42,608 bases of DNA from a virus. Below, piece by piece: positions 1-6,116 of the stretch. The stretch's first letter is position 1; the number at the start of each line of letters is the position of its first letter. The stretch is taken from positions 1-42,608 of the IMG/VR virus record IMGVR_UViG_3300033153_009355, one strand, 5' to 3'. The position numbers and the translations under genes are program-made. The notes under the pieces were generated by a model. It searched no databases. It was not told where the DNA came from and worked only from the letters and a program-made list of their open reading frames with translations.

Positions 1-99
1 ACCAAATAAATCATAGGTCTTCAGGATACATTCTTCTGCGTTCTTCTTGTCGAGAGTAAAATCTTCTCTTTCTATATTTCGGCACATTCTCTCGATAAG
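1..99. repeat. Terminal direct repeat, left copy
   Basis: Bases 1-99 are identical to 42510-42608 and also to 41405-41503. The two terminal copies are what an assembler leaves when it closes a circle with an overlap of 99 bases. The sequence is also the 5' coding part of a duplicated gene, so the contig ends lie in a genuine repeat. The coding frame runs through the join (see the CDS at 1-126). Confidence 0.9.
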
Positions 100-126
100 A
101 GCTTGTGTTTTGGGTGAGTAGTCCAT
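1..126 (-). CDS. DUF6745-like protein, 5' end (continues at 42608)
   Basis: This is the start of the gene whose remainder lies at 41550-42608. Read from ATG at 126-124 it adds 13 residues (MDYSPKTQALIER) before the MCRNIER start visible at the right end, giving a protein of 361 residues on a closed circle. The ATG shares its A with the TAA stop of the 98-residue gene at 126-422 (TAATG), the usual coupling in this genome, so this is the natural start. Function is discussed at the main part of the gene. Confidence 0.8.
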   Translation of the reverse strand, partial: MDYSPKTQALIERMCRNIEREDFTLDKKNAEECILKTYDLFG

Positions 127-422
127 TAGTCACCTACCCTTCTCATTTCTTCTTCGAACGGGTCGAACTCCTGCTCTCGTTCCACAATATAAGTGTCGGG
201 TGCTATCTCTCTTACACCATGCTCTTCGTGGTCTATGTGCGTTACTCCTGACCTAAAATGCATCACGCCGTCCTTTTCATAGACCGTATAATCCCCGTCT
301 ATAAGTCTATGAGCATGACCCGTTACCTCACCCCTTGCCAATATATTCGTTTTTACTTCTTTAGCCCCTTCTGGTATTGCTTTGATACTTTTGATACACA
401 AATCACCATGTCTGTAAATCAT
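126..422 (-). CDS. Small conserved phage-type protein, partner of the DUF6745-like gene
   Basis: A 98-residue soluble protein preceded by a strong AAGGAGGTG site. It begins MIYRHGDLCIKSI and has the segments ARGEVTGHAHRL, THIDHEEHG and a C-terminal EREQEFDPFEEE. I recognise this type (GD near the start, GEVTGHxH, HEEH, then QxEFDP) as a recurrent small phage/bacterial protein of unknown function; the paired histidines could bind metal, which is inference. Its stop overlaps the start of the DUF6745-like gene (TAATG), so the two are translationally coupled. A copy of its last residues is found as a fragment at 41476-41550, which shows that the duplicated unit once included the end of this gene. 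Confidence 0.7.
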   Translation of the reverse strand: MIYRHGDLCIKSIKAIPEGAKEVKTNILARGEVTGHAHRLIDGDYTVYEKDGVMHFRSGVTHIDHEEHGVREIAPDTYIVEREQEFDPFEEEMRRVGD

Positions 423-449
423 TACACACCTCCTTTTTGTAACTTGGTT

Positions 450-734
450 TTAAAGAAACTTGCGAATTGATATGTTATTCCCCATCCCCTTTTTCACATT
501 TAATATATTTATTTTTATAGTCGCCTTTTTGAGTATTTTCATATAATCATTATAATCCCCCTCTGGTTTATAATTATATGCTATTACATGATGTAACTTA
601 TCATGCCCTATATACCGCCCGCAGGTTTCAAATATAATTGGCGGATACATTACCGCATCCTCATTATTTTTATCTTCAAGCTGGTAATGATCATACCAAG
701 TGATAGCTACTCGTTTATTTATAAGATTTTTCAT
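450..734 (-). CDS. Hypothetical protein, 94 aa
   Basis: A soluble, basic protein with start ATG at 734 and a weak TAGGA site. A central stretch (ETCGRYIGHDKLHHVIAY, about residues 36-53) followed by MKILKKATIKI resembles small phage proteins that form a compact beta barrel around a G-x-x-I-G-D-K-x-x-V-I-A core. I cannot assign a function. It is a downstream member of the leftward replication operon and slightly overlaps the hydrophobic gene at 715-864. Confidence 0.55.
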   Translation of the reverse strand: MKNLINKRVAITWYDHYQLEDKNNEDAVMYPPIIFETCGRYIGHDKLHHVIAYNYKPEGDYNDYMKILKKATIKINILNVKKGMGNNISIRKFL

Positions 735-864
735 TCCTACACATCCAATATCTTATCGTATCAGCATAACAAGCCGAAAAAATAAATGGCATGCTGAAGA
801 TAGTAACGATAATTGCAAATATAAAACGCACCATAAACAATGATACAATTAAAATATTATACAT
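715..864 (-). CDS. Small hydrophobic protein, 49 aa
   Basis: The ATG at 864 lies inside the end of the zinc-protein gene (stop at 857) and the stop at 715 lies inside the next gene, so it fills an otherwise empty gap in the operon. The first 34 residues are almost entirely hydrophobic (MYNILIVSLFMVRFIFAIIV onwards) and end in SACYA, so it could be a membrane protein or have a cleavable leader. No clear ribosome binding site precedes it; expression would rely on coupling. This makes the call tentative. Confidence 0.4.
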   Translation of the reverse strand: MYNILIVSLFMVRFIFAIIVTIFSMPFIFSACYADTIRYWMCRNEKSYK

Positions 865-1273
865 TTTTGGCATTTTTCAATTCCAGTTTTAATGCCATCT
901 CAAGTGTTTTTAGATAACTCATCGTAAGTCTCGGCATGGTTTTTTCTGCGATCAACAGTTTTTCTCTATAATCTTTCCCATACTTTTTAGCTATTTGCTT
1001 CTTCATTCTCTCTTTTGCTTCCGGGTTTCTGTGCCATTCATTGTGGCATAGTTTTGCCCAATATGCGGGATACCAGCAGGCAAGCATTAAATTCGGGATA
1101 TAAAACTTCAATCGGGGGTGCGCCCCTTCGCCGAGGATATGAAACAGCGATATATTTGTCTGATACCGCCCACAGAACTCGCAACGGCTTCCACGCTCTT
1201 TTTTCAGCTTTTTTCTTATCAATGCCTTTATTCTATCTTCTAAAAGTTTACGCTGTGATTTCTTCTTCGTCAT
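857..1273 (-). CDS. Zinc-finger HNH/NinG-like protein
   Basis: 138 residues with a basic helical N-terminus (about 1-28), a CEFCGR zinc knuckle (about residue 32), a histidine in LFHILGEGAHPRLKF, then NLMLACWYPAYW and LCHNEWHRNP. The order C-x2-C, His, Asn-x-x-x-x-C and C-H-x-E-W-H is the layout of small HNH-type or lambda NinG-type zinc proteins that cut DNA or process recombination junctions. That agrees with its place below a NinB-like gene and a replication initiator. The active-site assignment is by pattern only. The ATG at 1273 has an AAGGAT site and overlaps the upstream gene by 26 bases. Confidence 0.5.
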   Translation of the reverse strand: MTKKKSQRKLLEDRIKALIRKKLKKERGSRCEFCGRYQTNISLFHILGEGAHPRLKFYIPNLMLACWYPAYWAKLCHNEWHRNPEAKERMKKQIAKKYGKDYREKLLIAEKTMPRLTMSYLKTLEMALKLELKNAKNV

Positions 1274-1664
1274 AGTAATCCTTATATATTTGTAATATAG
1301 CGGATACTCTTTTTTGATTTATTGTATCTTCTTTTGGTATATGTTTTTTCATAAATACGAGCCAAAATAAATTTGACATATTTTTAGCATACACTTCTTT
1401 ATATCTTTCTATATATCTAACTATAATACCTTGCCTCCAGAACTCGTCCTTGACTTCATATTTTGAATTTACAGCTTTTTTGTCTATATATTGCCTTATT
1501 TCTATCGGTTTATCCGGGTATGGCTCAAACCTACAATCAGATATAAATTGAGTTAGCCAATATGCACACTCAAAATTGAACTCATCTATGCTTATTTCCT
1601 TATTTCTTAACTGTTTTAACAGATTTTTCCCTAATTCCGGCATACCTTGCTCTACTTCCGCCAT
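1248..1664 (-). CDS. Hypothetical replication-operon protein, 138 aa
   Basis: A mostly helical, acidic protein (MAEVEQGMPELGKNLLKQL at the start, YKDYYDEEEITA at the end) with aromatic-rich middle helices (FWRQGIIVRYIERYKEVYA). Its start overlaps the end of the replication initiator by 13 bases, the position where many phages carry a helicase loader or initiator partner. I see no Walker motifs, so an ATPase loader of the DnaC type is unlikely. A role in replication is inferred from position only. Confidence 0.5.
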   Translation of the reverse strand: MAEVEQGMPELGKNLLKQLRNKEISIDEFNFECAYWLTQFISDCRFEPYPDKPIEIRQYIDKKAVNSKYEVKDEFWRQGIIVRYIERYKEVYAKNMSNLFWLVFMKKHIPKEDTINQKRVSAILQIYKDYYDEEEITA

Positions 1665-2458
1665 TTGTCTATGCCCTCCGCGTCATCTTTATACTTTCCT
1701 TCTAATACCTTGAGATAGTTTTCATCGTTTTTTATCAGCCAATCGAATGAGATTCGCCACCCTCTTTTATTATTACCCTTTAAAAAGCTACTTCTTGGTA
1801 TTAAGGAGATAGCAGTATTTATATTCTCGACAAAATGCTTATTTTCAAACCTTCTCTTTAAATGCAATCTTCTTCCTTCCGATATTCTTATTATCCTTGA
1901 AAGTGTGGGAATTTTATCACAGACAAGGTTCCAGGAGGAGAGGATTTTCTTTTCAAGCATTAAATAAGGGCTACTGTCCTTACCTACCTTACCTATATCT
2001 ACACCTATATCTCTATTATTAATGTCTTTACTATGTATACATATATTTAACTTATCTTTACTTATCTTTACTTTACTTATTGCAGAGTCCTCTGGAGTAC
2101 TCTGGAGTACTCTGGAGTACTCTGGAGGTGGTATCTTGCTTTTCGCTTCTTTGTTCTTATCTATCCTCTGGTGGTCATGAAAGCGCGATATTTGTAAATA
2201 CCTGTTTTCATTTATGTTATACAACTTTATCAATCCAACATTATGAAGGTCGCACAATGCTTTTTCTATGGTTTTCTCCGTCCACCCAAATTGTGGAACG
2301 CACTCTATTTTAATATCTGCTGGGTCAGCAACAAATCTGCCCTCGACGTCTACATGGGGATATATCATAAAATATAATGTTCGTGCCTTGTCGTTCTTTA
2401 AGGCACCCATTTTTTTGCTTCTGCGTATTTCTTTCTTTATCATTCTCCCATCTGCCAT
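1652..2458 (-). CDS. Phage replication initiator (winged-helix, O/replisome-organizer type)
   Basis: 268 residues in two parts. Residues 1-105 match the winged-helix N-terminus of phage replication initiators: [56 protein letters not shown], then YLQISRFHDHQRIDK. A low-complexity linker follows (about 110-165). The C-terminal part (about 170-268) has the usual ending with RSSFLKGNNKRGWRISFDWL and YLKVLEGKY. Such proteins bind iterons and bring the helicase to the origin. The linker is coded by short direct repeats (see 2051-2127), the arrangement known from lambda O, where the origin lies inside the gene. The start ATG overlaps the upstream stop (TGATG). Confidence 0.8.
   Translation of the reverse strand: MADGRMIKKEIRRSKKMGALKNDKARTLYFMIYPHVDVEGRFVADPADIKIECVPQFGWTEKTIEKALCDLHNVGLIKLYNINENRYLQISRFHDHQRIDKNKEAKSKIPPPEYSRVLQSTPEDSAISKVKISKDKLNICIHSKDINNRDIGVDIGKVGKDSSPYLMLEKKILSSWNLVCDKIPTLSRIIRISEGRRLHLKRRFENKHFVENINTAISLIPRSSFLKGNNKRGWRISFDWLIKNDENYLKVLEGKYKDDAEGIDKWRK
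2051..2127. other. Candidate replication origin: 10-bp iterons beside an AT-rich stretch
   Basis: TCTGGAGTAC is repeated three times in tandem at 2091-2120, plus seven bases of a fourth copy to 2127. Next to it, CTTATCTTTA is repeated twice (2051-2070) and followed by the related CTTTACTTAT. The region from about 1980 to 2080 is A/T-rich. Both repeats are 10 bp, one helical turn, and lie in the linker-coding part of the initiator gene. This matches the iteron plus unwinding-element layout of lambda-type origins; the function is inferred. Confidence 0.5.
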
Positions 2459-2880
2459 CAGGGTTTCTCCGTTTCATATTGTTCCCAGAAGGCTCTTGTG
2501 TCTATATTAAATATATCCTGCACAACCTCATCAACACGTTGCATATATTCGCCAAACTCTGTCTTGGTCAAATCAGTTGTCGTTGCTTCTTCAATCTCTT
2601 TAAATTTTCCCCTATCGAATATTTTTTCTGATAAAATATAAGCTTTTAAATCTAAATGCAATGCTTCTGGGGAAAAATGCCCTTGATCTTTAAGCCCCGC
2701 CTCGTTTATTAACCACGTCAAAAACAGCCAATATAGCGAGTTTTGTGAAATGGTGCGGGTAGACCCCCATTTTACCGTAATAATCGTTCCTACGGGCGGT
2801 ATTTTGCGATTAAAGCGTATTACAGCGAGCAGTTCAGACCCAGTTTTTATCTTTAAGACCTTACCCTGCACTTTTGGCAT
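2458..2880 (-). CDS. NinB-like recombination protein
   Basis: 140 residues. The central signature [18 protein letters not shown] (about residues 45-62), followed by [15 protein letters not shown], a threonine-rich [14 protein letters not shown] and a C-terminal helix, is the pattern of phage NinB-type proteins. These bind single-stranded DNA and act with annealing proteins in lambda-like recombination. It sits directly between the exonuclease/annealing genes and the initiator, which supports the call. Start and stop are both coupled to neighbours (TAATG upstream, TGATG downstream). Confidence 0.6.
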   Translation of the reverse strand: MPKVQGKVLKIKTGSELLAVIRFNRKIPPVGTIITVKWGSTRTISQNSLYWLFLTWLINEAGLKDQGHFSPEALHLDLKAYILSEKIFDRGKFKEIEEATTTDLTKTEFGEYMQRVDEVVQDIFNIDTRAFWEQYETEKP

Positions 2881-3074
2881 TAAAAATCCACCCCTTCTTC
2901 GCTTCGCCTTTTCTTATCAAATATATAAAAAACTGTATTTGGGAATATATTAAATTCTACAAACTGCTTTCCTTTGTCGGTTTCTTTGTAAGTGCCAACC
3001 TTGAGCCATCTAACCTCTTCGTTGCCATTCTTGTCTACCCACGATTTCTTAACACATATATCTTTGTAAGTCAT
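2880..3074 (-). CDS. Small conserved phage protein, 64 aa
   Basis: Begins [20 protein letters not shown] and continues with [20 protein letters not shown] and [12 protein letters not shown], an alternating pattern typical of a small beta-barrel protein. Short proteins of this form (KKSW-DKNGNE-WLKVGT-ET-KGKQF) are common beside phage recombination genes, but their function is unknown to me. It is tightly coupled: ATG overlaps the exonuclease stop (TAATG) and its own stop overlaps the next ATG. Confidence 0.65.
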   Translation of the reverse strand: MTYKDICVKKSWVDKNGNEEVRWLKVGTYKETDKGKQFVEFNIFPNTVFYIFDKKRRSEEGVDF

Positions 3075-3676
3075 TATCTTACCCTTTCCGTTATGCTGTC
3101 AAGTTCTGCGCAGAATTCCTCAAGCTCTTTTTCAAGTGCTTTTAAAAACTTTTTATCCGGCTTTATTCTTATAAGCAGAGGACGGAGGCCAGGATAGAAG
3201 CTGAAGAAGTCCACCCATTTGCGCCCAGTTACCAATAACTGCCCCTGTATTTGCTGAAAATACTCTTTCGGCAATTCGTTATTAAGTAAATATCCTATAT
3301 GAACCGCACTTGAAGGGCATTTAATCTCAATAAGACCACCCTTCCCCACAAGCCCGTCTGGAGAGCAGGCAAATAGCTTGCGGTCGTCTTTATAGCAGAT
3401 ACCGACCTCTTGAACGTCGTTTCCTGTGGTAAACTCGTAGAATGCCCTCGCTTCGGGTTCGAGTTCTGTGCCCCGTTGCATATGAATGCTCTGGTAGGTT
3501 TCTTCTGCGGTCCCCGTAATCCGCTCGGCCACAAGGCGGTACATATACTTCTCTCTCTGCTTTGACGGTTCTCCCTTCAGGGTTACTATCTTATCAAAGT
3601 TAGAGCTTGTAGGTATCCCAAGACGGCATTTTTTCCACTCATCTGTGCCTTGGATTATATTTTCTTCAAAAATCAT
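3074..3676 (-). CDS. YqaJ-type viral exonuclease
   Basis: 200 residues with the whole fold of the YqaJ/lambda-exonuclease family: QGTDEWKKCRLGIPTSSNF near the start (substrate-binding Arg-x-Gly-x-x-x-Ser), MQRGTELEPEARAFYE (about 66-81), the metal-binding SPDGLVG (about 108-114), GLIEIKCPSS (E-x-K, about 117-126) and QIQGQLLVTGRKWVDFF (about 141-157). These enzymes digest one strand of a double-strand end so that an annealing protein can bind. The Erf-type annealing gene lies two genes upstream in the same operon, forming the usual exonuclease/annealase pair. Confidence 0.85.
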   Translation of the reverse strand: MIFEENIIQGTDEWKKCRLGIPTSSNFDKIVTLKGEPSKQREKYMYRLVAERITGTAEETYQSIHMQRGTELEPEARAFYEFTTGNDVQEVGICYKDDRKLFACSPDGLVGKGGLIEIKCPSSAVHIGYLLNNELPKEYFQQIQGQLLVTGRKWVDFFSFYPGLRPLLIRIKPDKKFLKALEKELEEFCAELDSITERVR

Positions 3677-3706
3677 GGTTTAAACCCTTATAGGAATGCC
3701 CGTTTT

Positions 3707-3919
3707 TCAATTCTTCTCTGCAACAAAACGGGGGTTTTTTTGTAAAACTCCTTCTACCCTATACCCACCCCTTACCAATTTATGTTTTTTGCCAAAACGG
3801 TAATAATAAAGGGGGCAAGTTTCAATTTCGCAGTTTTTAACTTCTGAAAAGGATCCGCCAGCACAGTCAAGGCATTTAAGGCGAATGGCTTTTAGGGGGG
3901 ATATTTGCCTTTTAGCCAT
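3707..3919 (-). CDS. Small zinc-binding phage protein, 70 aa
   Basis: Begins MAKRQISPLKAIRLKCLDCA and has a four-cysteine pattern: CLDCAGGS (about residues 16-19), then NCEIETCPLYYYRFGKKHKL (Cys about 29 and 34). This form (SPLKAIRxKCLDC-GGS-EVK-C-CPLY-YRFGK) is a familiar small phage zinc protein of unknown role, often inside recombination operons. Its ATG overlaps the Erf stop (TAATG). Thirty bases separate its stop from the exonuclease start region. Confidence 0.7.
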   Translation of the reverse strand: MAKRQISPLKAIRLKCLDCAGGSFSEVKNCEIETCPLYYYRFGKKHKLVRGGYRVEGVLQKNPRFVAEKN

Positions 3920-4620
3920 TATTTTTCCTTGCTCTTTTTGCGGTTAAGAGCCGTTATGGCTTGGTCATATTTGCTCGTAGGAAGCTGTGCAACGTCCTCT
4001 ACACCAAACGCTTTGCAGAATTTCGCTATTACAACCCCCTTGTCTGCGATAAGGTCAAGTATCTGGTTTGTCTGCTCTTCGGATATGGTGGTATTCGCAG
4101 ATTGGCCGTCATCATCTTGGTCGCAGGTGGCAAGACCGGTCAAGGCGAGAAGCGTATAGCGTTCGAGATAGGTAATCGTTGAACCTATCGCCTGTATTGC
4201 GTTTTTTGAACCGGACATATCCGCCGAAGCCGATAGCGAGGTTTCCTCACTATGCCCTTTGACATGGGTAATTTTACAAGTTACAATTATTTGCCCATTT
4301 TGTTTTGTATTCCATGAAGCGGAAAGCCCGTGCTTTGATAGCTCAAAGTTAATTTTTTCCGTTACATTAGCCAAAGAAGCATGGCTATATTTTACATCTT
4401 TATATTTAACGGTCCGGTCTTTGTCGATTTTGGGCGGGTTAGCTTTGAAAGCCGCCATTGCCTCGTGATATGCCTTCTTCGCTTCGTTCCTCTCCCACCG
4501 TTCTTGAAGGGTAAGCAACTTTTCTAATTTATCGAGGTCTGCCCCCTTTGATATTGCAAGTTCTATCACCTGCGACGGTATCCGGTTTTCTGCTTTTTGC
4601 AGTTTAGTATCTTGTTCCAT
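3919..4620 (-). CDS. erf: Erf-type single-strand annealing protein
   Basis: 233 residues. After a helical N-terminus (about 1-55) come the Erf family landmarks: KKAYHEAMAAFKANPP, YSHASLANVTEKI (about 89-101), the G-rich strand segment GLSASWNTKQNGQIIVTCKI, and AIQAIGSTITYLERYTLLALTG (about 139-160) followed by DQDDDGQ. Erf proteins form rings on single-stranded DNA and anneal complementary strands, in P22 as part of genome circularisation. The C-terminal third is a small helical domain. The start has its own site in the end of the upstream gene and overlaps it by 17 bases. Confidence 0.85.
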   Translation of the reverse strand: MEQDTKLQKAENRIPSQVIELAISKGADLDKLEKLLTLQERWERNEAKKAYHEAMAAFKANPPKIDKDRTVKYKDVKYSHASLANVTEKINFELSKHGLSASWNTKQNGQIIVTCKITHVKGHSEETSLSASADMSGSKNAIQAIGSTITYLERYTLLALTGLATCDQDDDGQSANTTISEEQTNQILDLIADKGVVIAKFCKAFGVEDVAQLPTSKYDQAITALNRKKSKEK

Positions 4621-4780
4621 GATATTCCTCCCTATTTAATTGACGGGCTTCTCGGTCACGATAAAAATCCCTCAAATCATCGTCCGAAAATTCTTCTTCT
4701 GCATCTGTGCATCCGTTCGGGCAAATGTAGCCATAAAAATCATCTGGGTTTAATTTTTCTCCGCATTTTTCGCAAAACAT
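4604..4780 (-). CDS. Small zinc-ribbon protein, first gene of recombination operon
   Basis: 58 residues from ATG at 4780, chosen because GGAGGTG lies at the right distance; an upstream in-frame start at 4828 would fall inside the structured leader and has no site. Residues 1-20 (MFCEKCGEKLNPDDFYGYIC plus PNGC) form a C-x2-C...C-x3-C zinc ribbon, followed by an acidic, charged tail (DAEEEFSDDDLRDFYRDREA). It overlaps the Erf start by 17 bases and is the first gene after the structured RNA at 4802-4863. Confidence 0.7.
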   Translation of the reverse strand: MFCEKCGEKLNPDDFYGYICPNGCTDAEEEFSDDDLRDFYRDREARQLNREEYHGTRY

Positions 4781-4921
4781 ACGCACCTCCTCAATAAAAA
4801 AGTCCGAGAGGGGTAAATGCTGGGACACAGCCCCGGCGTCTCACGATCGCCGACCTCTCGGACATATAAAAAAATCGTCCTTATATTTACCCTTTTTTGT
4901 TTACCCACCTGATCCCCCGTT
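4781..4921 (-). promoter_or_regulatory. Structured leader of the recombination operon (riboswitch/attenuator candidate)
   Basis: This 141-base gap between the MerR-like gene and the zinc-ribbon gene holds a perfect 10-bp closing stem, GTCCGAGAGG (4802-4811) with CCTCTCGGAC (4854-4863). It encloses two hairpins: GCTG/CAGC (4819-4822 with 4828-4831) and CGGCG/CGCCG (4834-4838 with 4848-4852), together a three-way junction. Read on the minus strand the closing stem is followed at once by TTTTTT (4801-4796) and then the AGGAGG of the next gene, so it can act as an intrinsic terminator. Two upstream GGGTAAA copies (minus strand, 4906-4900 and 4892-4886) can pair with TTTACCC inside the junction (4818-4812). 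That pairing could compete with the stem. I do not recognise a known riboswitch class. Confidence 0.55.
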
Positions 4922-5269
4922 CTATGCTTTTTCCGCTACACCGATAATTCTATCGAAATCCGCCAATAGCTCTTTTATATTAGGAAGTAATGTTGTGGCA
5001 ATTTCAAGGCGCCCCATAACTTCCCGCTTGATATTATCGTTTCCTTGGAACCACGCAATAATGTTATTATTATTTAAGTGTAGCATTAACTTTAAAACCA
5101 CAACGATTTTTGCTTTTTTAAGATTTTCTTCTGTATATTCTCTGCGCCCCTTTTTATTTCTTGCAATATCACCCAACAAATTAAAACTTTCCCAATGCCT
5201 TAACTGCGATGGCACAATATCAACGCCCAGATCTTCTTTTATTTTTCTGCATAACTCGATCGGTTTCAC
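4922..5269 (-). CDS. MerR-like transcription regulator
   Basis: 115 residues. The first 55 form a MerR-type winged helix: MKPIELCRKIKEDLG, then VPSQLRHWESFNLL (the recognition segment with R-x-W/Y-E), and GRREYTEENLKKAKIVVVLK. A helical C-terminus of about 55 residues may mediate dimerisation; there is no cysteine-rich effector site of the metal-sensing type. It has its own sigma-70 promoter (5306-5334) with a TATA-centred palindrome in the -10 region, suggesting autoregulation. In position it is a candidate control gene for the early leftward operon. Confidence 0.7.
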   Translation of the reverse strand: MKPIELCRKIKEDLGVDIVPSQLRHWESFNLLGDIARNKKGRREYTEENLKKAKIVVVLKLMLHLNNNNIIAWFQGNDNIKREVMGRLEIATTLLPNIKELLADFDRIIGVAEKA

Positions 5270-5305
5270 CTTAAAATATCTCCTTTCTTTTTAGCTTTAT
5301 AAACA

Positions 5306-5334
5306 AGTATATACTAAAATTTGCCAGATGTCAA
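5306..5334 (-). promoter_or_regulatory. Sigma-70 promoter for the MerR-like gene
   Basis: On the minus strand TTGACA (5334-5329) and TATACT (5311-5306) are separated by exactly 17 bases, a near-consensus promoter about 40 bases upstream of the MerR-like start. The -10 is half of a perfect 10-bp palindrome, AGTATATACT (5306-5315), a possible operator. Confidence 0.75.
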
Positions 5335-5381
5335 GTTTTTTAGAGATTTTTTTTTAATAAAATTAAAACTATATTTATAAA

Positions 5382-5588
5382 TCAACTATATTGTTTTCCG
5401 GCCCGCCTACAAGTAAGACAGATTTTTTTTTCATTTTTAGCCAAGGCAAAGCCACAAATAGGGCACATAATACTGGAGTTATACTTTTTTACTTTTGTAT
5501 GCCTAAAATATATTTTTGAAAAAATACTCCAGTTATAATTATGTTTACTATTCGCCATTTGAAAATCTGGTTTATACGGGCTTGACAT
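5382..5588 (-). CDS. Small protein with C-terminal zinc ribbon, 68 aa
   Basis: Starts at 5588 (MSSPYKPDFQMANSKHNYNW) a few bases after AGGGGGGA. The C-terminus carries MCPICGFALAKNEKKICLTC, a C-x2-C...C-x2-C ribbon (about residues 42-60). The middle is aromatic and basic. No function can be assigned. The coding stretch contains the 8-base element ACTGGAGT/ACTCCAGT in opposite orientations about 60 bases apart. Confidence 0.55.
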   Translation of the reverse strand: MSSPYKPDFQMANSKHNYNWSIFSKIYFRHTKVKKYNSSIMCPICGFALAKNEKKICLTCRRAGKQYS

Positions 5589-5597
5589 AGATCCCCC

Positions 5598-5813
5598 CTA
5601 TCCATTTATAACATCTTTTAATGTATATATAAGTTTTTGTATTTCCGGCTCATTCTCTTTTATAAAACTCACCGGCAATCTAATCTGCGAAGTTCCTATA
5701 TCAAGCACAACTTCATTGTCGCTTTTTCTTGTATAAAATTGTGCATTTTCAAGCTTGCTGATCGTAATCGTTGGTCTATTGCTCAATTTAAGCGTAAATC
5801 TATTTTTTATCAT
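5598..5813 (-). CDS. Hypothetical protein, 71 aa
   Basis: A soluble protein starting MIKNRFTLKLSNRPTITISK after a GAGGGG site, with alternating hydrophobic residues (EVVLDIGTSQIRLPVSFIKE) suggesting a small beta-sheet fold followed by a C-terminal helix. Not recognised. It lies in the leftward operon ahead of the zinc-ribbon gene with a 9-base gap. Confidence 0.55.
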   Translation of the reverse strand: MIKNRFTLKLSNRPTITISKLENAQFYTRKSDNEVVLDIGTSQIRLPVSFIKENEPEIQKLIYTLKDVING

Positions 5814-5872
5814 ACTCGCGCCCCTCTTTTTTAAAAAGTCTTGAATTTGGGCCGATTTTGTGCGAAAAACCG

Positions 5873-6116
5873 CTATTTTTTAATAGCTCTCAAACCCTTT
5901 TCTGCGTCATCTGCTATGGCTATCCTTATAATTTTCCCGCAATGCTCACAGGTTAAGCAGGGCTCGCAATACAAAACCCACAATCTCGGGTCATTTTTAT
6001 CTTTTTCAAAGGTATAATTGACGTTTATATTTGTCAAGCTGGTCGGTCATAAACTTCAATTCCTTTTTATCTTTTACTGCTACAGATAACCGTATCGGCG
6101 TCCATTTGTTATCCAT
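5873..6116 (-). CDS. Small zinc-binding protein, possibly made by +1 frameshift at CTT TGA
   Basis: An ATG at 6116 overlaps the RlpA-like stop (TAATG) and has a perfect AGGAGG 8 bases upstream. It opens a frame of 36 codons (MDNKWTPIRLSVAVKDKKEL onwards) ending in TAC CTT TGA at 6008-6006. The +1 frame continues without a stop for 44 more codons to a TAG at 5873 and codes a protein-like sequence with C-E-P-C and C-E-H-C pairs, a zinc site. A slip on CTT TGA, the slippery stop known from release factor 2, would fuse the two into 80 residues. The alternative is a separate second gene from a TTG upstream in that frame, which lacks a clear ribosome site, or a real or sequencing frameshift. Confidence 0.5.

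Noticed and set aside
4802-4863. tRNA or known ribozyme/riboswitch class
   Set aside because: No cloverleaf with CCA-type end or T-loop; hammerhead and c-di-GMP core sequences are absent. Kept only as an unclassified structured leader.
5470-5540. Inverted ACTGGAGT/ACTCCAGT pair as an operator
   Set aside because: Only 8 bases, about 60 apart, inside a coding region; likely chance.
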